DNA from: Corynebacterium breve
Lineage (GTDB): Bacteria; Actinomycetota; Actinomycetes; Mycobacteriales; Mycobacteriaceae
Direction of reading: 5' to 3'
Assembly: GCF_030252165.1 (NCBI RefSeq)
Contig: NZ_CP126969.1
Location: 1,116,001 to 1,180,000, forward strand
Length of the DNA stretch: 64,000 bases
Of the stretch, positions 18,718-28,695 are shown piece by piece. Positions within the stretch are counted from its first letter, which is position 1; every line of letters begins with the position of its first letter. The notes beneath the pieces are model-generated. The model saw only the letters and a program-made list of their open reading frames with translations, was not told the DNA's origin and made no database searches. Both the position numbers and the translations under genes were made by a program.

Positions 18718-20145
18718 CTACGCTTCGTCATCCAAGTAAAGCTTGCCACGGTACTCAGGCTTCATCAGGTTTTCCTTGCTCAGCAGCTCGTTGAGAGTAG
18801 CTTCGTCGAGAAGCCCCTTCTCAAGTACTAGTTCGCGAACACCACGACCGGTTGCTGCCGCCTCTTTTCCGATCAAATCTCCATTGTGGTGACCGATGAT
18901 CGGGTTGAGGTACGTGATGATACCGATCGAGTTGTTCACGAAACCTTCGCAGACCTTCTCGTTTGCAGTGATTCCGGTGACGCACTTTTCACGCAAGGTC
19001 TTTGCCGCGTTGGTCATCGTCTGGACCGATTCGAAGAAGGCCTCAGCCATGACTGGTTCCATGACGTTAAGCTGCAGCTGACCTGCTTCACCAGCCATAG
19101 AGATCGTGACATCGTTACCAAAGACCTTGAAGCACACCTGGTTGACAACCTCTGGAATGACCGGGTTAACCTTTGCAGGCATAATCGACGAGCCAGCCTG
19201 ACGCTCCGGCAGGTTGATCTCATTGAGGCCCGCGCGTGGGCCGGATGAAAGTAGTCGGAGGTCGTTACAGATCTTGGACATCTTCATCGCAGTACGCTTG
19301 ATTGCCGAGTGGGTCCACACGTAGCTGCCAACATCAGAAGTAGACTCGATCAGATCTCGCGACGAGATGATGTCTAACCCCGTGTTTTCGCGGAGGATAT
19401 CGGTGACAGCTTCGCGGTAGCCCACGGGCGCATTCACGCCCGTACCAATGGCGGTACCGCCGAGGTTGATTTCCAGCAGTCCTTCCGCGGCCTTTTGAAT
19501 GTTTGGCTGTTCTTCAGCCAGGTTGGCACCGAGAGCGGTGAACTCCTGCCCCAAAGTCATAGGGACTGCGTCTTGAAGCTGGGTGCGCCCCATCTTCAAC
19601 ACGTTGGCAAACTCTGCCCCCTTCTCCTTGAAAGCATTTTGGAGCTGATCCAACTCGTCCAAAAGCAGCTGCACTTGGTAGTAAGCGCCCAGCTTGAGGC
19701 CCGTAGGGTATGCGTCGTTGGTGGATTGTCCAAGGTTCACGTGATCATTTGGGTTGATGATGTGGTACGAACCCTTAGGCTCACCAAGGATCTCCAAAGC
19801 AAGGTTTGCGACTACCTCGTTGGTGTTCATGTTCAGGGAGGTACCAGCGCCACCTTGGAAGGCATCGATCGGGAACTGATCCATGCAGCGACCTTCATCG
19901 AGGATCAGATCGCACGCCTGAACAATGGCATCTGCCTTATCCTTAGGCAACGTATGAAGGCGACGGTTAGCCATCGCCGCCGCCTTCTTTACCTGTACCA
20001 TGCCACGAATGAACTGAGGGAAATCGTTGATCGTGTTACGGGAAATCTGAAAGTTGTCAATTGCACGGAGTGTATGGACGCCGTAGTACTTGTCGGCAGG
20101 GACCTCGACGGTGCCCAGCAAATCTTCTTCGGTACGCGTTTGCAC
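18718..20145 (-). CDS. aspA: Aspartate ammonia-lyase
   Basis: About 475 residues with the fumarase/aspartase superfamily signature [16 protein letters not shown] (about 320). Conserved motifs [35 protein letters not shown] and [17 protein letters not shown] are also present. The tetrameric enzyme converts aspartate to fumarate and ammonia. I place the start at GTG 20145 ([10 protein letters not shown]) because an AAAGGA site sits 8-9 bases before it; a longer frame reaching 20175 lacks such a site. HisG lies 44 bases upstream, as in C. glutamicum. Confidence 0.94.
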   Translation of the reverse strand: MQTRTEEDLLGTVEVPADKYYGVHTLRAIDNFQISRNTINDFPQFIRGMVQVKKAAAMANRRLHTLPKDKADAIVQACDLILDEGRCMDQFPIDAFQGGAGTSLNMNTNEVVANLALEILGEPKGSYHIINPNDHVNLGQSTNDAYPTGLKLGAYYQVQLLLDELDQLQNAFKEKGAEFANVLKMGRTQLQDAVPMTLGQEFTALGANLAEEQPNIQKAAEGLLEINLGGTAIGTGVNAPVGYREAVTDILRENTGLDIISSRDLIESTSDVGSYVWTHSAIKRTAMKMSKICNDLRLLSSGPRAGLNEINLPERQAGSSIMPAKVNPVIPEVVNQVCFKVFGNDVTISMAGEAGQLQLNVMEPVMAEAFFESVQTMTNAAKTLREKCVTGITANEKVCEGFVNNSIGIITYLNPIIGHHNGDLIGKEAAATGRGVRELVLEKGLLDEATLNELLSKENLMKPEYRGKLYLDDEA

Positions 20146-20189
20146 GGTGGGAGTTCCTTTCGTTGATCTCTCCAATATCGTACTTGTGT

Positions 20190-21035
20190 TTAAATTCGAG
20201 CGATGCGCAAATCCGAAGCAAGGATCGCTTCAGCGCCAACCTCCGCCAATTGGTCCATCAACGCGTTTGCACGTTTGCGTGGAACCATTGCGCGCACAGC
20301 GACCCATCCGTCTCGAGATAGTGGCGACACGGTTGGGCCCGATAGGCCCGGGGTAATTGCTGTGGCTGCAGGCAGATTCTCCCGATCAATGTTGTAGTCG
20401 ATCATGAGATAGTGGCGAGCGTTAAGGATGCCGTTAATGCGACGGAGCAAAACCTCTTGCTCCTGGTTAAGGTCTACGCCTTTGCGCTTTACGACGACCG
20501 CCTCACTGGCCACGATGGGGTCAGCAAATGGGGCTAGTCCGTGCTGCCGCAATGTCGCACCTGTAGACACAACATCGGCAATCGCATCCGCGACACCCAA
20601 CTTGATCGAGATCTCCACGGCACCATCAAGGCGGATAACTTCGGCGGTGATGTCGCGCTCGCCGAGGTAATCTTCGACCAAATGCGGGTACGAGGTTGCA
20701 ATGCGCTTGTCCTGCAGCGCTTCAAGAGTCCATTCCTCGTCCGCAGGGGCGGCGAAGCGGAAGGTGGATCCACCGAACCCCAGTGTCATCGCTTCCTCTA
20801 CCTCAGCTCGAGAATCTTGGGCAAGGTCTCGCCCAGTGATGCCAAGGTCTAAGTGTCCGGCCGCAACATAGATCGCGATGTCCTTGGGGCGGAGAAAGAA
20901 GAACTCCACCTGATTCTCAGCGTCGAAGATGTTCAACGCTTTGGTCATTCCACGGCCGCGGTAGCCCGCCTCATGCAGGATGTCGGATGCAGCCTCGGAC
21001 AACGCACCCTTATTAGGGACAGCGATCTTAATCAT
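20190..21035 (-). CDS. hisG: ATP phosphoribosyltransferase, long form
   Basis: 281 residues, the long HisG form with a C-terminal regulatory domain (about 210-281). Catalytic-domain motifs are [31 protein letters not shown] and the PRPP-binding region [14 protein letters not shown]. It catalyses the first committed step of histidine synthesis; long forms are hexamers inhibited by histidine through the C-terminal domain. HisE lies 29 bases upstream, and the two form the usual actinobacterial hisEG unit. An AGAAAGAAG site precedes the ATG. Confidence 0.95.
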   Translation of the reverse strand: MIKIAVPNKGALSEAASDILHEAGYRGRGMTKALNIFDAENQVEFFFLRPKDIAIYVAAGHLDLGITGRDLAQDSRAEVEEAMTLGFGGSTFRFAAPADEEWTLEALQDKRIATSYPHLVEDYLGERDITAEVIRLDGAVEISIKLGVADAIADVVSTGATLRQHGLAPFADPIVASEAVVVKRKGVDLNQEQEVLLRRINGILNARHYLMIDYNIDRENLPAATAITPGLSGPTVSPLSRDGWVAVRAMVPRKRANALMDQLAEVGAEAILASDLRIARI

Positions 21036-21064
21036 GATCTTCTTTCTTAAGAGTTAGGTGGGCG

Positions 21065-21328
21065 TTAGAGGTACTTATAGATGTCGTCCGGGGTCAGCCC
21101 ACGAGCGACCATCATGACCTGGGTCCAGTAGATGAGCTGGCTCATTTCTTCAGCCAACTCTTCGTCAGATTGGTACTCTGCAGCAATCCATACTTCGCCA
21201 GCCTCTTCGATGACCTTTTTGCCGATGGTATGCACTCCCTTGTCCAGCGCCTCTACGGTAGAGGAGCCTTCTGGGCGCTCGGCAGCGCGTTGAGTGAGTT
21301 CGGCAAAGAGAGAGTCAAAGTTTTTCAC
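21065..21328 (-). CDS. hisE: Phosphoribosyl-ATP pyrophosphohydrolase
   Basis: 87 residues, the normal length for stand-alone HisE. The MazG-like all-alpha fold is recognised from [16 protein letters not shown] and [18 protein letters not shown], whose acidic residues bind Mg. It hydrolyses PR-ATP to PR-AMP, the second histidine step, directly after HisG. It starts with GTG. The HAD hydrolase gene ends 10 bases upstream on the same strand. Confidence 0.94.
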   Translation of the reverse strand: MKNFDSLFAELTQRAAERPEGSSTVEALDKGVHTIGKKVIEEAGEVWIAAEYQSDEELAEEMSQLIYWTQVMMVARGLTPDDIYKYL

Positions 21329-21338
21329 GGGGATAACT

Positions 21339-22001
21339 TTAACTCATTGCCTCAAACCACGTAGCAACGTCCGACGCATTAGCACCAACAAAACGCTTCG
21401 GGTCGAAACGGACCACACCTGCTGGGACTTCGTCGGCAAGCCCAAGCACTTTACAACCAGCCGCACTCCCCGCGCTCATGCCTGCCCAGGAGTCCTCAAA
21501 AACCAAACAACGTTTAGGATCCTCGCCGACTCGACGCGCTGCCTCCACATACATGTCAGGGGCCGGCTTCCCCGCGGGTACCTCATCGCCGGTGATTGTG
21601 TCGTGGAAGAACTCGCGACCAATCGAGTCGATGCAAGGGTCGGCAAGCGTGCGTTCGGTATTAGTGGTGACGAACATTGGGATGCCAGTTTCCCGCAGCG
21701 AAATCAGCAACTGTTTGATGCCGGGGTTTGTATCGATATCGCCAGAAAGAAGCTCGCGCATCCGTGCGTACATTCCGTCCTTCCAGCGGGTGGCATCGGC
21801 ATCGTCGTAAGTAACTCCGGCCCAGTCGGCGCAGATTTGGAGAGTGTTAGCAAAGCTGCCACCCATGGTTTCCAAGCGTTTCTCGAGACTCAGTCTCCGA
21901 CCGACCGCTTCAGACAGCTCGTAGGTTGCGATCTCCCACAAAGGCTCGGTATCGATCAAAGTGCCATCCATGTCCCAAAAAATGGCGGCAGGCAGGGGCA
22001 T
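21339..22001 (-). CDS. HAD-superfamily hydrolase (beta-phosphoglucomutase-like)
   Basis: 220 residues with all four HAD motifs: [11 protein letters not shown] with the nucleophile (about 10-20), the Thr of VTTNTER, Lys in GKPAPDMY, and VFEDSWAG. A helical cap of subfamily I lies between motifs I and II. The fold indicates a Mg-dependent phosphatase or phosphomutase in the cytoplasm; the substrate cannot be inferred. The neighbouring hisE may suggest a histidinol-phosphate phosphatase role, but this is only proximity. One base separates its start from the stop of the upstream gene. Confidence 0.87.
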   Translation of the reverse strand: MPLPAAIFWDMDGTLIDTEPLWEIATYELSEAVGRRLSLEKRLETMGGSFANTLQICADWAGVTYDDADATRWKDGMYARMRELLSGDIDTNPGIKQLLISLRETGIPMFVTTNTERTLADPCIDSIGREFFHDTITGDEVPAGKPAPDMYVEAARRVGEDPKRCLVFEDSWAGMSAGSAAGCKVLGLADEVPAGVVRFDPKRFVGANASDVATWFEAMS

Positions 22002-22002
22002 T

Positions 22003-22392
22003 TTACTCCAGTTCGGGTAGTTGGTTCAGTGCTTCCTCTTCAGCACCAGTAGCTGCAGAAGCGTTGAAGATGAGCTCGGCAAGCTCTTCCTTTTCCTCCG
22101 GTTCCAGCACCGCGTTGTGGTGCTGCTCATTGAACGCAAAAAGGTTCTCATGAAACGCCTCTACGACGCGGACGAGTTCCTCGGCTCCTGGATCATCTTC
22201 AAGAGTCTCCAAAGCGTCCAAGAACATCTCGATCAACTTCTGCAGATCTGGCAAGACCGCAGGGTCGAAAGGCTGCTCCCAGAACTCCTTATCGTCCTCA
22301 CGCAAGTAGGAGCCAGTAGCAAAGGTATTCAGATCAGAGATAAATTCGTCGACGTCAGCTTGAAACTGTTCACGGATGGTCATAGAAATCAT
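22003..22392 (-). CDS. Conserved acidic protein of unknown function
   Basis: 129 residues (or 126 from ATG 22383, MTIREQFQADVDEF). Very acidic and helical, with no signal peptide or membrane segment. It contains a LQKLIEMFLDALETLEDDPG region and a Glu-rich stretch LEPEEKEELAELI. I recognise no catalytic motif. It sits between mshC and the HAD hydrolase on the same strand, 1 base from the latter, so they are probably co-transcribed. A cytosolic binding or regulatory role is conceivable but unsupported. Confidence 0.7.
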   Translation of the reverse strand: MISMTIREQFQADVDEFISDLNTFATGSYLREDDKEFWEQPFDPAVLPDLQKLIEMFLDALETLEDDPGAEELVRVVEAFHENLFAFNEQHHNAVLEPEEKEELAELIFNASAATGAEEEALNQLPELE

Positions 22393-22407
22393 TTTGGCCT
22401 AGAAATG

Positions 22408-23613
22408 CTAAAGCTGCACGCCGAGCAATCCGTGTACCGCGTCCGCCACAATGCCATTGTGGTCGCCGGGTGCTTCGTCGACAATGCTCAATGCTAGAGG
22501 CGCATTGAGGTCATCCGCCAAGGCGGCACGCACCGAATTGACCGTTGCCAAAGCATCGTGCTCCGAGCACTGCTTGGCGACGATCCCCCGCCACTTTCGA
22601 AGTCGCTCTTCAGCACGGGCGAGCCCCGCCATGCTGAAATCGCGGTCGGAGCGGTAGTGCTGGTTGAAAACAGCAAGGCGAATGGCGCTGGCTTCATGGC
22701 CCTCTTCGGTAAGTTTGTGCACGAAGACTAGGTTGCCCAGCGATTTGGACATCTTGACGCCATCGAGGCCAATCATGCCCGAGTGGACATAGTGGCCAGC
22801 CATACGGTCCACACCATGAGCTGCTTCTGCATGGGCAGCAGAAAACTCGTGGTGAGGGAAGGCAAGGTCACTGCCACCGCCTTGAATCGCAAAGCTTGCC
22901 CCCAGCCGGTTTGTGGCAATTGCTGAACACTCGATGTGCCAGCCGGGCCGACCTTGACCAAACGGAGAATCCCACGCAGGCTCCCCTTCCCTATGGCCTT
23001 TCCACACCAGTGCGTCGAGCTGATCCTTCTTTCCATCTCTGAATGGGTCGCCACCGCGTTCGGCGAAAAACTCCAACATCTGCTCGCGGGAGTAGTTGGA
23101 TTCGTAGCCAAATTCCTCGGTGGCCTCAATAGAAGCGTAGATGTCGCCGTGGTCAAGCTTGTACGCAGCACCCTTGTCCAGCAGAATCCCTACCATCTCG
23201 ATCACTTCGTCGACAGACTCCATTGCGCCGATGTAGTCCTGCGGCGGGATCACGCTCAAAATCTCCATGTCGGAGCGGAACAAGTTCACTTGGCTGGTTC
23301 CGAGGTCGCGCCAATCGACACCATCGCGTGCGGCGCGCTCAAACAGCGGGTCATCCACGTCTGTGATGTTCTGCACGTAGTGAACGTTGTGGCCGTTGGC
23401 TAAGAGCTGACGATAGACAAGGTCAAATGTCAGATAGGTCGCTGCATGACCAAGGTGAGTGGAATCGTACGGGGTGATTCCGCAAACGTACATGCCTACC
23501 GGATCGCCGGAGACATCGACGGGGCGTACCTTTTCGTCGGCAGTGTCGTAAAGACACAACGCAACAGGTTCGCCTTGAACAGTAGGAACTTCAGGGATTG
23601 GCCAAGACTGCAT
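22408..23613 (-). CDS. mshC: Mycothiol synthesis ligase MshC
   Basis: 401 residues, homologous to class I cysteinyl-tRNA synthetases without the anticodon domain. The HIGH-like motif is [14 protein letters not shown], the KMSKS loop is [11 protein letters not shown], and the Zn/Cys site lies in [10 protein letters not shown]. MshC joins cysteine to GlcN-inositol using ATP, the penultimate step of mycothiol synthesis, the main thiol of actinobacteria. UppP lies 10 bases upstream on the same strand, and the gene order agrees with mycobacteria. Confidence 0.95.
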   Translation of the reverse strand: MQSWPIPEVPTVQGEPVALCLYDTADEKVRPVDVSGDPVGMYVCGITPYDSTHLGHAATYLTFDLVYRQLLANGHNVHYVQNITDVDDPLFERAARDGVDWRDLGTSQVNLFRSDMEILSVIPPQDYIGAMESVDEVIEMVGILLDKGAAYKLDHGDIYASIEATEEFGYESNYSREQMLEFFAERGGDPFRDGKKDQLDALVWKGHREGEPAWDSPFGQGRPGWHIECSAIATNRLGASFAIQGGGSDLAFPHHEFSAAHAEAAHGVDRMAGHYVHSGMIGLDGVKMSKSLGNLVFVHKLTEEGHEASAIRLAVFNQHYRSDRDFSMAGLARAEERLRKWRGIVAKQCSEHDALATVNSVRAALADDLNAPLALSIVDEAPGDHNGIVADAVHGLLGVQL

Positions 23614-23623
23614 GCGTCCTACC

Positions 23624-24451
23624 TTACATCGGAGCCAAAACGCCAGCCGCGAGCAGCGCCATGACGATAAGACCTGCAGGGATACGGTAAGCAGCGAACC
23701 AGGCGAACGAGTGGTTGGAGACGAACTTCAGCAACCAAGCGATCGAAATGTAGCCCAAGACGAAACAGATTGCGACACCGACAGTCAGTTGCATGCCCGT
23801 AGCGGCCTGGCCTGCCTGTGGGTCGAACGCATCTGGCAGGGAAAACAGGCCCGAAGCCAAAACAGCTGGGATCGCCAACAAGAAGCTGAAACGGGTTGCA
23901 ACCTCACGGTCGAGGCCCATGAACAAGCCACCAGAGATCGTGCCGCCCGAGCGTGAGACGCCAGGGATAAGTGAGAGGCACTGGAAAAGCCCCATCACAA
24001 TGGCATCTTTCATGGTGAGCTCCTCGTAGCCACGATCCTTTTTACCCACGCGCTCTGCCCAAATGAAAACGAAGGAGAAGACAACCAGCACCGTTGCGGT
24101 GATCCACAGATTGCGCAGGTTCTCGCGAATCAGATCTTTACCCAAAAAGCCGATCAATCCCACCGGAATAGTGCCCACGATGACCATCCAGCCCATCCGG
24201 TAATCCTGGCCGCGCTTCTCTTTATCAAATACGCCGGCGAACCAACCGGTGAGAATCTGCCAGATCTCCTTGGCGAAGAAAACCAACACTGCAGCCTCGG
24301 TGCCAAGCTGGATCACTGCGGTAAACGATGCGCCTGCATCTTGGCCCCAGAAAAGTTCAGAAACGATACGAAGGTGGCCTGAGGAAGAAACCGGGAGGAA
24401 TTCGGTGAGGCCTTGAACAATCGACAGGACAATGACCTGTGCCCACGACAT
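23624..24451 (-). CDS. uppP: Undecaprenyl-diphosphate phosphatase
   Basis: About 275 residues of integral membrane protein with around eight helices. The two BacA/UppP signatures are clear: [16 protein letters not shown] near the N terminus and [14 protein letters not shown] near residue 165. The enzyme recycles undecaprenyl diphosphate for peptidoglycan and other wall polymers. I use ATG 24451 (MSWAQVIVL); a longer frame to 24493 would almost touch the divergent AKR gene. Confidence 0.93.
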   Translation of the reverse strand: MSWAQVIVLSIVQGLTEFLPVSSSGHLRIVSELFWGQDAGASFTAVIQLGTEAAVLVFFAKEIWQILTGWFAGVFDKEKRGQDYRMGWMVIVGTIPVGLIGFLGKDLIRENLRNLWITATVLVVFSFVFIWAERVGKKDRGYEELTMKDAIVMGLFQCLSLIPGVSRSGGTISGGLFMGLDREVATRFSFLLAIPAVLASGLFSLPDAFDPQAGQAATGMQLTVGVAICFVLGYISIAWLLKFVSNHSFAWFAAYRIPAGLIVMALLAAGVLAPM

Positions 24452-24503
24452 GGTGTCAGCTACTTGAGATACTTCATTCACGTCGAACCACACTACAACT
24501 AAT

Positions 24504-25364
24504 GTGGAGGAAGTGAAGCAACGAAACGTAGGTCACAGTGGACTCCGCATTAGCCCTCTCGGGCTCTCCACCGCAGGTTGGACAGTGGAAAAGGCCCGGG
24601 ACATCCTTAGCGAGTTCGTCTCTCTCGGCGGCTGCTTCGTCGACATCGCCCCTGGGACGGCGCACGTCCTCGCCGCCGCAATTGAGGAAATTGGGCGGGA
24701 GAAGCTGGTGCTATCTGCTCCAGTTGGAGTGGACATGTCTCTGCCAGTCGGCTCGCGTGTCAATTGTTCGCGCACAAATTTGTTGGCTGAGCTAGACCAC
24801 CTACTGAATGCGCTAGGAACCGACTACGTCGATGTACTGAGTGCCGGCTATTGGGATGCTCGAACGCCTCCTGATGAGGTCGCTGGCACAGTGCAATCAG
24901 TCGTAGCCTCCGGTCGCGCGCGTTACGGTGGTGCCCACGGATACGCCGGTTGGCAGCTCGCCGTTACCCCGGGCCTCGTCGTCACGCACAATGACTATTC
25001 GCTTTTGCGACGAGACATCGAAGAGGAAGTGATCCCCGCTGCTCAGCATCTTGGGGTTGGAGTTATTGCAGCAGCCCCACTGGCACATGGGCTGCTCACC
25101 GGAAACTGGCAACCTAACCGCCCAGAAACACACCCTTATGCAGGTGAGAAGTCGCGCACGATCGTAGAGGCCTTGGTGACAGCAGCGGATGGATTAGGGC
25201 TCTCGCCTACCGCCACATCTCTGGCTTGGGTTTTTGCACAACCCGGCGTCGACGGAGTGGTGTGTGAAGTAGATTCGGTGGGTCATCTTCATGAATTGAT
25301 GAAAGTACCTGAGATCATTTTGCCTCGCCCCATAGCTTCTGCGCTCGATGATGTTTCCAAGTAG
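24504..25364 (+). CDS. Aldo/keto reductase-like protein with degenerate active site
   Basis: 286 residues with the AKR TIM-barrel outline: [46 protein letters not shown], and GLLTGNW towards the C terminus. By alignment to family consensus, the catalytic Asp is kept (VDIA). The Tyr (normally DxxYG) reads PGTA, the Lys (normally TKVG) reads APVG, and the His (normally QLHW) reads SAGY. It may therefore not be an active reductase. The start is GTG at 24504 or 24513. It lies between uppP (divergent) and lppL, a position kept in corynebacteria. Confidence 0.82.
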   Translation: MEEVKQRNVGHSGLRISPLGLSTAGWTVEKARDILSEFVSLGGCFVDIAPGTAHVLAAAIEEIGREKLVLSAPVGVDMSLPVGSRVNCSRTNLLAELDHLLNALGTDYVDVLSAGYWDARTPPDEVAGTVQSVVASGRARYGGAHGYAGWQLAVTPGLVVTHNDYSLLRRDIEEEVIPAAQHLGVGVIAAAPLAHGLLTGNWQPNRPETHPYAGEKSRTIVEALVTAADGLGLSPTATSLAWVFAQPGVDGVVCEVDSVGHLHELMKVPEIILPRPIASALDDVSK

Positions 25365-25384
25365 TTGCTTGCTAGGCTAGACAC

Positions 25385-26386
25385 GTGAAGAAAGTCCAGT
25401 ATGTCGCACTAATTTCCGCTTTCGGTCTTGCCCTGACCGCCTGCAACGCCGAAGGCACCGCACCAGAGCCTGGCCCAGAAATGGGTAACGCGCAGCCAGT
25501 TGCCTCTCCTGAGCAGCCAGACCCTACCGGCGAAGTGCACGAATTCGAAGACATCATTGATCTTGACCAAACCGGGGATACCCTCGGAGTGCGCACCGCT
25601 GACAAGTTGACGATTGGAACTATCGACGAAATCACGGACGGCACCGCCAAGGCCTTTCCTGTCGACGACACTTGCACCGATGTTTCGGCCAGCGCCGACA
25701 AATTCGTCATCGCGTGCGGCAAACAAGTTCGTGTTGTCGATGGAAAGAATGAGGAGGCTTTCACGCTTGAAGAGCCAGTGCAATCCGCTGCGATTACCTC
25801 GACGGGAGAGCTCATCGCTGTAAGCGGCGATTCCGCCAAGGCGTGGGTGTACAAGGGTGGAGAGAAAATCGATTCATTTGCCGTGGCACACCGGAGTGAC
25901 TCTGTGTTCGCGGTGCAACATGACGATGGTCAGCCGGATTCCGTCGTGCGCTACAACCGAGAGAACACGACTATTCAAGACATAGACTGGGAAAACGGAC
26001 GCCAGGGCGGAACTTTGCGCGTAGGCATCGGTATTGGACAGGCAGTTGCCGGACCCGATGGATTGGTTCTTGCTGCAGACGCCCAGGGGTCTCAGCTAGC
26101 GGTTTACACAACAGGCCAGGTGATCCGCCTGCAGCAGATGGCGCCAGTTGCAGAATCTCCGTGGGCGGTGGCGTGGGATAGTAGCCGTGATCTGGCGTGG
26201 GTCGGATCGACAGCGGAAAACATTGCGGTTGGGTACGACATTTCCAACGGTGTTCCGCAGAAGCGCTACAGCGTGAACACTGTTCCCGACGCACTACACA
26301 TGGCTACGCTCGACGATGGTTCTCTCGTCTTCGCCTCCGCTAGTGGCGCCGGGCTCCAAATTATCCCAACAGACCAGATCAAGTAA
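25385..26386 (+). CDS. lppL: LppL-like lipoprotein with predicted beta-propeller
   Basis: 333 residues. The N terminus KKVQYVALISAFGLALTAC ends in a lipobox LTAC, so cleavage and lipidation at Cys about 20 are expected, anchoring it outside the membrane. A Pro/Glu-rich linker follows, and then repeating strands (for example VRTADKLTIGTIDEI, KFVIACGKQVRVVDG, WAVAWDSSRDLAWVG) that suggest a propeller. It is syntenic with lppL beside pyrD in mycobacteria; its function is unknown. TAGGCT lies 6 bases before the GTG, which suggests a leaderless transcript. Confidence 0.85.
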   Translation: MKKVQYVALISAFGLALTACNAEGTAPEPGPEMGNAQPVASPEQPDPTGEVHEFEDIIDLDQTGDTLGVRTADKLTIGTIDEITDGTAKAFPVDDTCTDVSASADKFVIACGKQVRVVDGKNEEAFTLEEPVQSAAITSTGELIAVSGDSAKAWVYKGGEKIDSFAVAHRSDSVFAVQHDDGQPDSVVRYNRENTTIQDIDWENGRQGGTLRVGIGIGQAVAGPDGLVLAADAQGSQLAVYTTGQVIRLQQMAPVAESPWAVAWDSSRDLAWVGSTAENIAVGYDISNGVPQKRYSVNTVPDALHMATLDDGSLVFASASGAGLQIIPTDQIK

Positions 26387-26396
26387 GGACTCCACC

Positions 26397-27482
26397 ATGA
26401 GCTTGTACGATGTCGCACTCAAAGCAATGTTCCTGCTCCCTCCTGAACGAATTCACGGAATCATCAACTTTGGGTTGAAAACGCTGCACAGTGTAGGTCC
26501 GCTGAACCGAGGGATGGAGAAGCTTGTCCGAGTTCATGCGCCTGAGCTAGAGCAAGAGCTCCTGGGAACGAAATTCCCTGCACCCTTGGGCCTTGCCGCT
26601 GGCTTTGACAAGAATGCTGCTTCCATTGACGCGTGGGGGGCCATCGGCTTTGGCTATGCAGAACTGGGTACCGTGACCCCAAAGCCTCAGCCAGGTAACC
26701 CTGCTCCACGGCTGTTCCGTTTGCCGGCAGACAAAGCAATCCTCAACCGCATGGGTTTTAACAATAAGGGCGCACTAGTCGTTGCTGAAGGTTTGGCCAA
26801 GCGAAAGTCCTCCGACGTCGTCGGCATCAACATCGGGAAGAATAAGACATCTACTGATGCCGTGGGTGATTTCCGCCAATGCGCCACTTTGTTGGGTCCG
26901 CTAGCAGACTACGTTGTGGTGAACGTGTCGTCGCCGAATACACCCGGACTGCGTGACCTTCAGGCTGTTTCAGAACTCAAACCTCTACTTCAGGCCGTGC
27001 TTGATGCAACCGAAACTCCCGTGCTCGTGAAGATTGCTCCAGACCTCGCCGATGACGATATCGACGCAGTCGCCGATCTCGCTCTGGAGTTGGGGCTTGC
27101 GGGAATCGTCGCGACCAACACGACGGTCTCGCGTGAAGTGCTTACGACCGATCCTGCCGAGGTGGAAGCCATGGGCGCTGGTGGCATCTCAGGCGCTCCC
27201 CTGAATGATCGGTCCTTGGAGGTTCTCAAACAGCTCCACGATCGTGTGGGCAACCAACTGGTGTTAATCAGTGTTGGAGGAATTTCCACGCCGCAACAAG
27301 CATGGGAACGTATCACTGCTGGCGCTCATCTACTCCAGGGCTACACGCCGTTCATCTATGGCGGTTTAGGATGGATCCGCAACATCCACAAGGGGCTAGC
27401 CCAGCAAGTACGCGCCCACGGCCTGACTAATATCAGCCAGGCAGTCGGTAGCGGATTTACATGGCAGAACGTCGCAAAATAA
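26397..27482 (+). CDS. pyrD: Dihydroorotate dehydrogenase (quinone), class 2
   Basis: 361 residues. The N-terminal amphipathic extension (LYDVALKAMFLLPPERIHG) marks the membrane-associated class 2 enzyme. FMN-barrel motifs are APLGLAAGFDKNA, NRMGFNNKGA, the catalytic-Ser loop VNVSSPNTPGLRDLQ, and ISVGGISTPQQAWERI. It oxidises dihydroorotate to orotate, passing electrons to the quinone pool. An AAGGA site 7 bases before ATG 26397 fixes the start. The 3' end overlaps a convergent gene by 26 bases. Confidence 0.96.
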   Translation: MSLYDVALKAMFLLPPERIHGIINFGLKTLHSVGPLNRGMEKLVRVHAPELEQELLGTKFPAPLGLAAGFDKNAASIDAWGAIGFGYAELGTVTPKPQPGNPAPRLFRLPADKAILNRMGFNNKGALVVAEGLAKRKSSDVVGINIGKNKTSTDAVGDFRQCATLLGPLADYVVVNVSSPNTPGLRDLQAVSELKPLLQAVLDATETPVLVKIAPDLADDDIDAVADLALELGLAGIVATNTTVSREVLTTDPAEVEAMGAGGISGAPLNDRSLEVLKQLHDRVGNQLVLISVGGISTPQQAWERITAGAHLLQGYTPFIYGGLGWIRNIHKGLAQQVRAHGLTNISQAVGSGFTWQNVAK

Positions 27483-27804
27483 GCGCGCAGAGCACGGCCA
27501 TTCCGGCGTACAGCACTAACCAAACCGGAGTCGTACTTGTCAACGTGACTGCCGGAACTATCACGCTCGCGATCACTAGAATCACGGCGACGATCAACGC
27601 GATTACCTGACCACGTGACGCAGGTTGATCCTTGCGCATCGTCGCAAATGCGCCTAGTAGGATTGCTGCGATCATCACAAGCAGCGACGATAAGGTGAGC
27701 GTAAAAGTGCTCTCACCACGCAGAAACGTAATAAAGGCGTAGATGAGCAAAACGAGGGCGAGCGCCATGAAGGCGCCGCCCACGCGAATTTGTAGTGGAA
27801 TCAT
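27457..27804 (-). CDS. Small integral membrane protein of unknown function
   Basis: 115 residues with four predicted membrane helices at about 7-27, 38-57, 66-88 and 92-110; a short charged loop (ATMRKDQPASRG) sits in the middle. The C terminus (ILRRSAM) is positively charged and probably cytoplasmic. I recognise no family motif. It directly follows the PEBP gene and overlaps the end of pyrD by 26 bases on the opposite strand. Confidence 0.75.
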   Translation of the reverse strand: MIPLQIRVGGAFMALALVLLIYAFITFLRGESTFTLTLSSLLVMIAAILLGAFATMRKDQPASRGQVIALIVAVILVIASVIVPAVTLTSTTPVWLVLYAGMAVLCALILRRSAM

Positions 27805-28359
27805 TTAGGACTTGGTTTCGTAGTAGCCCCACAGCACCGTGCGCGCGAGGGAATGGAAGTACAGGTTAAAGCCGAGCACCGTTGGGGTAGCTTCAGGGTC
27901 AATATCCAACTGTTCAACGTCGACTGCGTGCACAGCGTACAGGTATCGATGTGGAGCATGTCCACCGGGTGGGTTCGCGCCATAGTGGGCGTGATCGCCC
28001 GAGTCACCTTTCAGGGTCACTACCCCGTCGATACCGCCAAGGTCGGAAGATGATCCGGCACCCGTGGGAAGCTCGCTGACGGTAACAGGGATGTTAAACA
28101 CGGCCCAGTGCCAGTAGCCGGAACCGGTCGGTGCGTCTGGGTCAAAGCAGGTTATTGCCAAAGACTTGGTGCCTTCGGGAAGGTCTGCCCACGAGAGCTG
28201 CGGCGACAAAGACTGTGGGGCACGGAGTTTCTCATCGAGCTCGTCGCCATTTTCTAGGTCGGTGGAGGTCAATGTGAAGGTCGGCAGGTCCCGCAAAGGA
28301 GCATATGGATCAGGTCCGGGAAAACGGTCTTGGACATAGTCTGGAGTATTAGTAGCCAT
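27805..28359 (-). CDS. YbhB/YbcL family PEBP-like protein
   Basis: 184 residues of the phosphatidylethanolamine-binding protein fold. The ligand-pocket motifs are CFDPDAPTGSGYWHWAVFNIP and the downstream GGHAPHRYLYAVHAVD. It corresponds to Rv2140c, near pyrD in M. tuberculosis. There is no signal peptide, so it is cytosolic; small anionic-ligand binding is the usual inference and the cellular role is unknown. The small membrane protein gene starts at the base next to its stop. Confidence 0.9.
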   Translation of the reverse strand: MATNTPDYVQDRFPGPDPYAPLRDLPTFTLTSTDLENGDELDEKLRAPQSLSPQLSWADLPEGTKSLAITCFDPDAPTGSGYWHWAVFNIPVTVSELPTGAGSSSDLGGIDGVVTLKGDSGDHAHYGANPPGGHAPHRYLYAVHAVDVEQLDIDPEATPTVLGFNLYFHSLARTVLWGYYETKS

Positions 28360-28448
28360 GACTCTTTTCTACCTGAAAATCAATGGAGTTGTCTTTGGAT
28401 TACATTGGTGCAACTCAGTGATGGATATTCCTACTATGACGTGGCGAT

Positions 28449-28478
28449 TTGTGCCTGATGTCGGTTTCGGGCTACAGT
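28449..28478 (+). promoter_or_regulatory. Promoter of tRNA-Leu
   Basis: TTGTGC (28449-28454) and TACAGT (28473-28478) are separated by 18 bp and lie 40 bases before the mature tRNA 5' end. This fits a SigA-type promoter with a short 5' leader trimmed by RNase P. Confidence 0.6.
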
Positions 28479-28517
28479 ATTTCAGGTGCCCAGCCGAGAG
28501 GCTGAAAACAATACCCA

Positions 28518-28603
28518 GCCCGGGTGGCGGAATGGCAGACGCGCTAGCTTGAGGTGCTAGTGTCCTATTAACGGACGTGGGGGTTCAAGTCCCCCTCCGG
28601 GCA
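28518..28603 (+). tRNA. tRNA-Leu (anticodon GAG)
   Basis: An 86-nt class II tRNA. The acceptor stem GCCCGGG pairs with TCCGGGC (one G-T pair). The anticodon stem CTAGC/GCTAG encloses loop TTGAGGT, giving anticodon GAG. There is a long variable arm (TGTCC...GGACG region), and the T stem GGGGG/CCCCC encloses TTCAAGT. The discriminator is A and the 3' CCA is not encoded. It reads CUC/CUU leucine codons. Confidence 0.97.
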
Positions 28604-28614
28604 CAATGTGAAGT

Positions 28615-28650
28615 CTCGCGATATCGCTCCGGTGGTGTCGCGAGTTTTTT
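28615..28650 (+). terminator. Intrinsic terminator of tRNA-Leu
   Basis: A perfect 7-bp stem (CTCGCGA/TCGCGAG) with a 16-base loop is followed by six T residues, 12 bases after the tRNA. Confidence 0.85.
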
Positions 28651-28695
28651 CTTTAGGCAGGTCATGCGCGTGGCTGCAGGCACATGTGTAGGCGC

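Noticed and set aside
28518..28603. tRNA-Leu as an integration site for a mobile element
   Set aside because: No integrase, no direct repeat of the tRNA 3' end and no foreign genes follow; ordinary core genes resume after about 300 bases.
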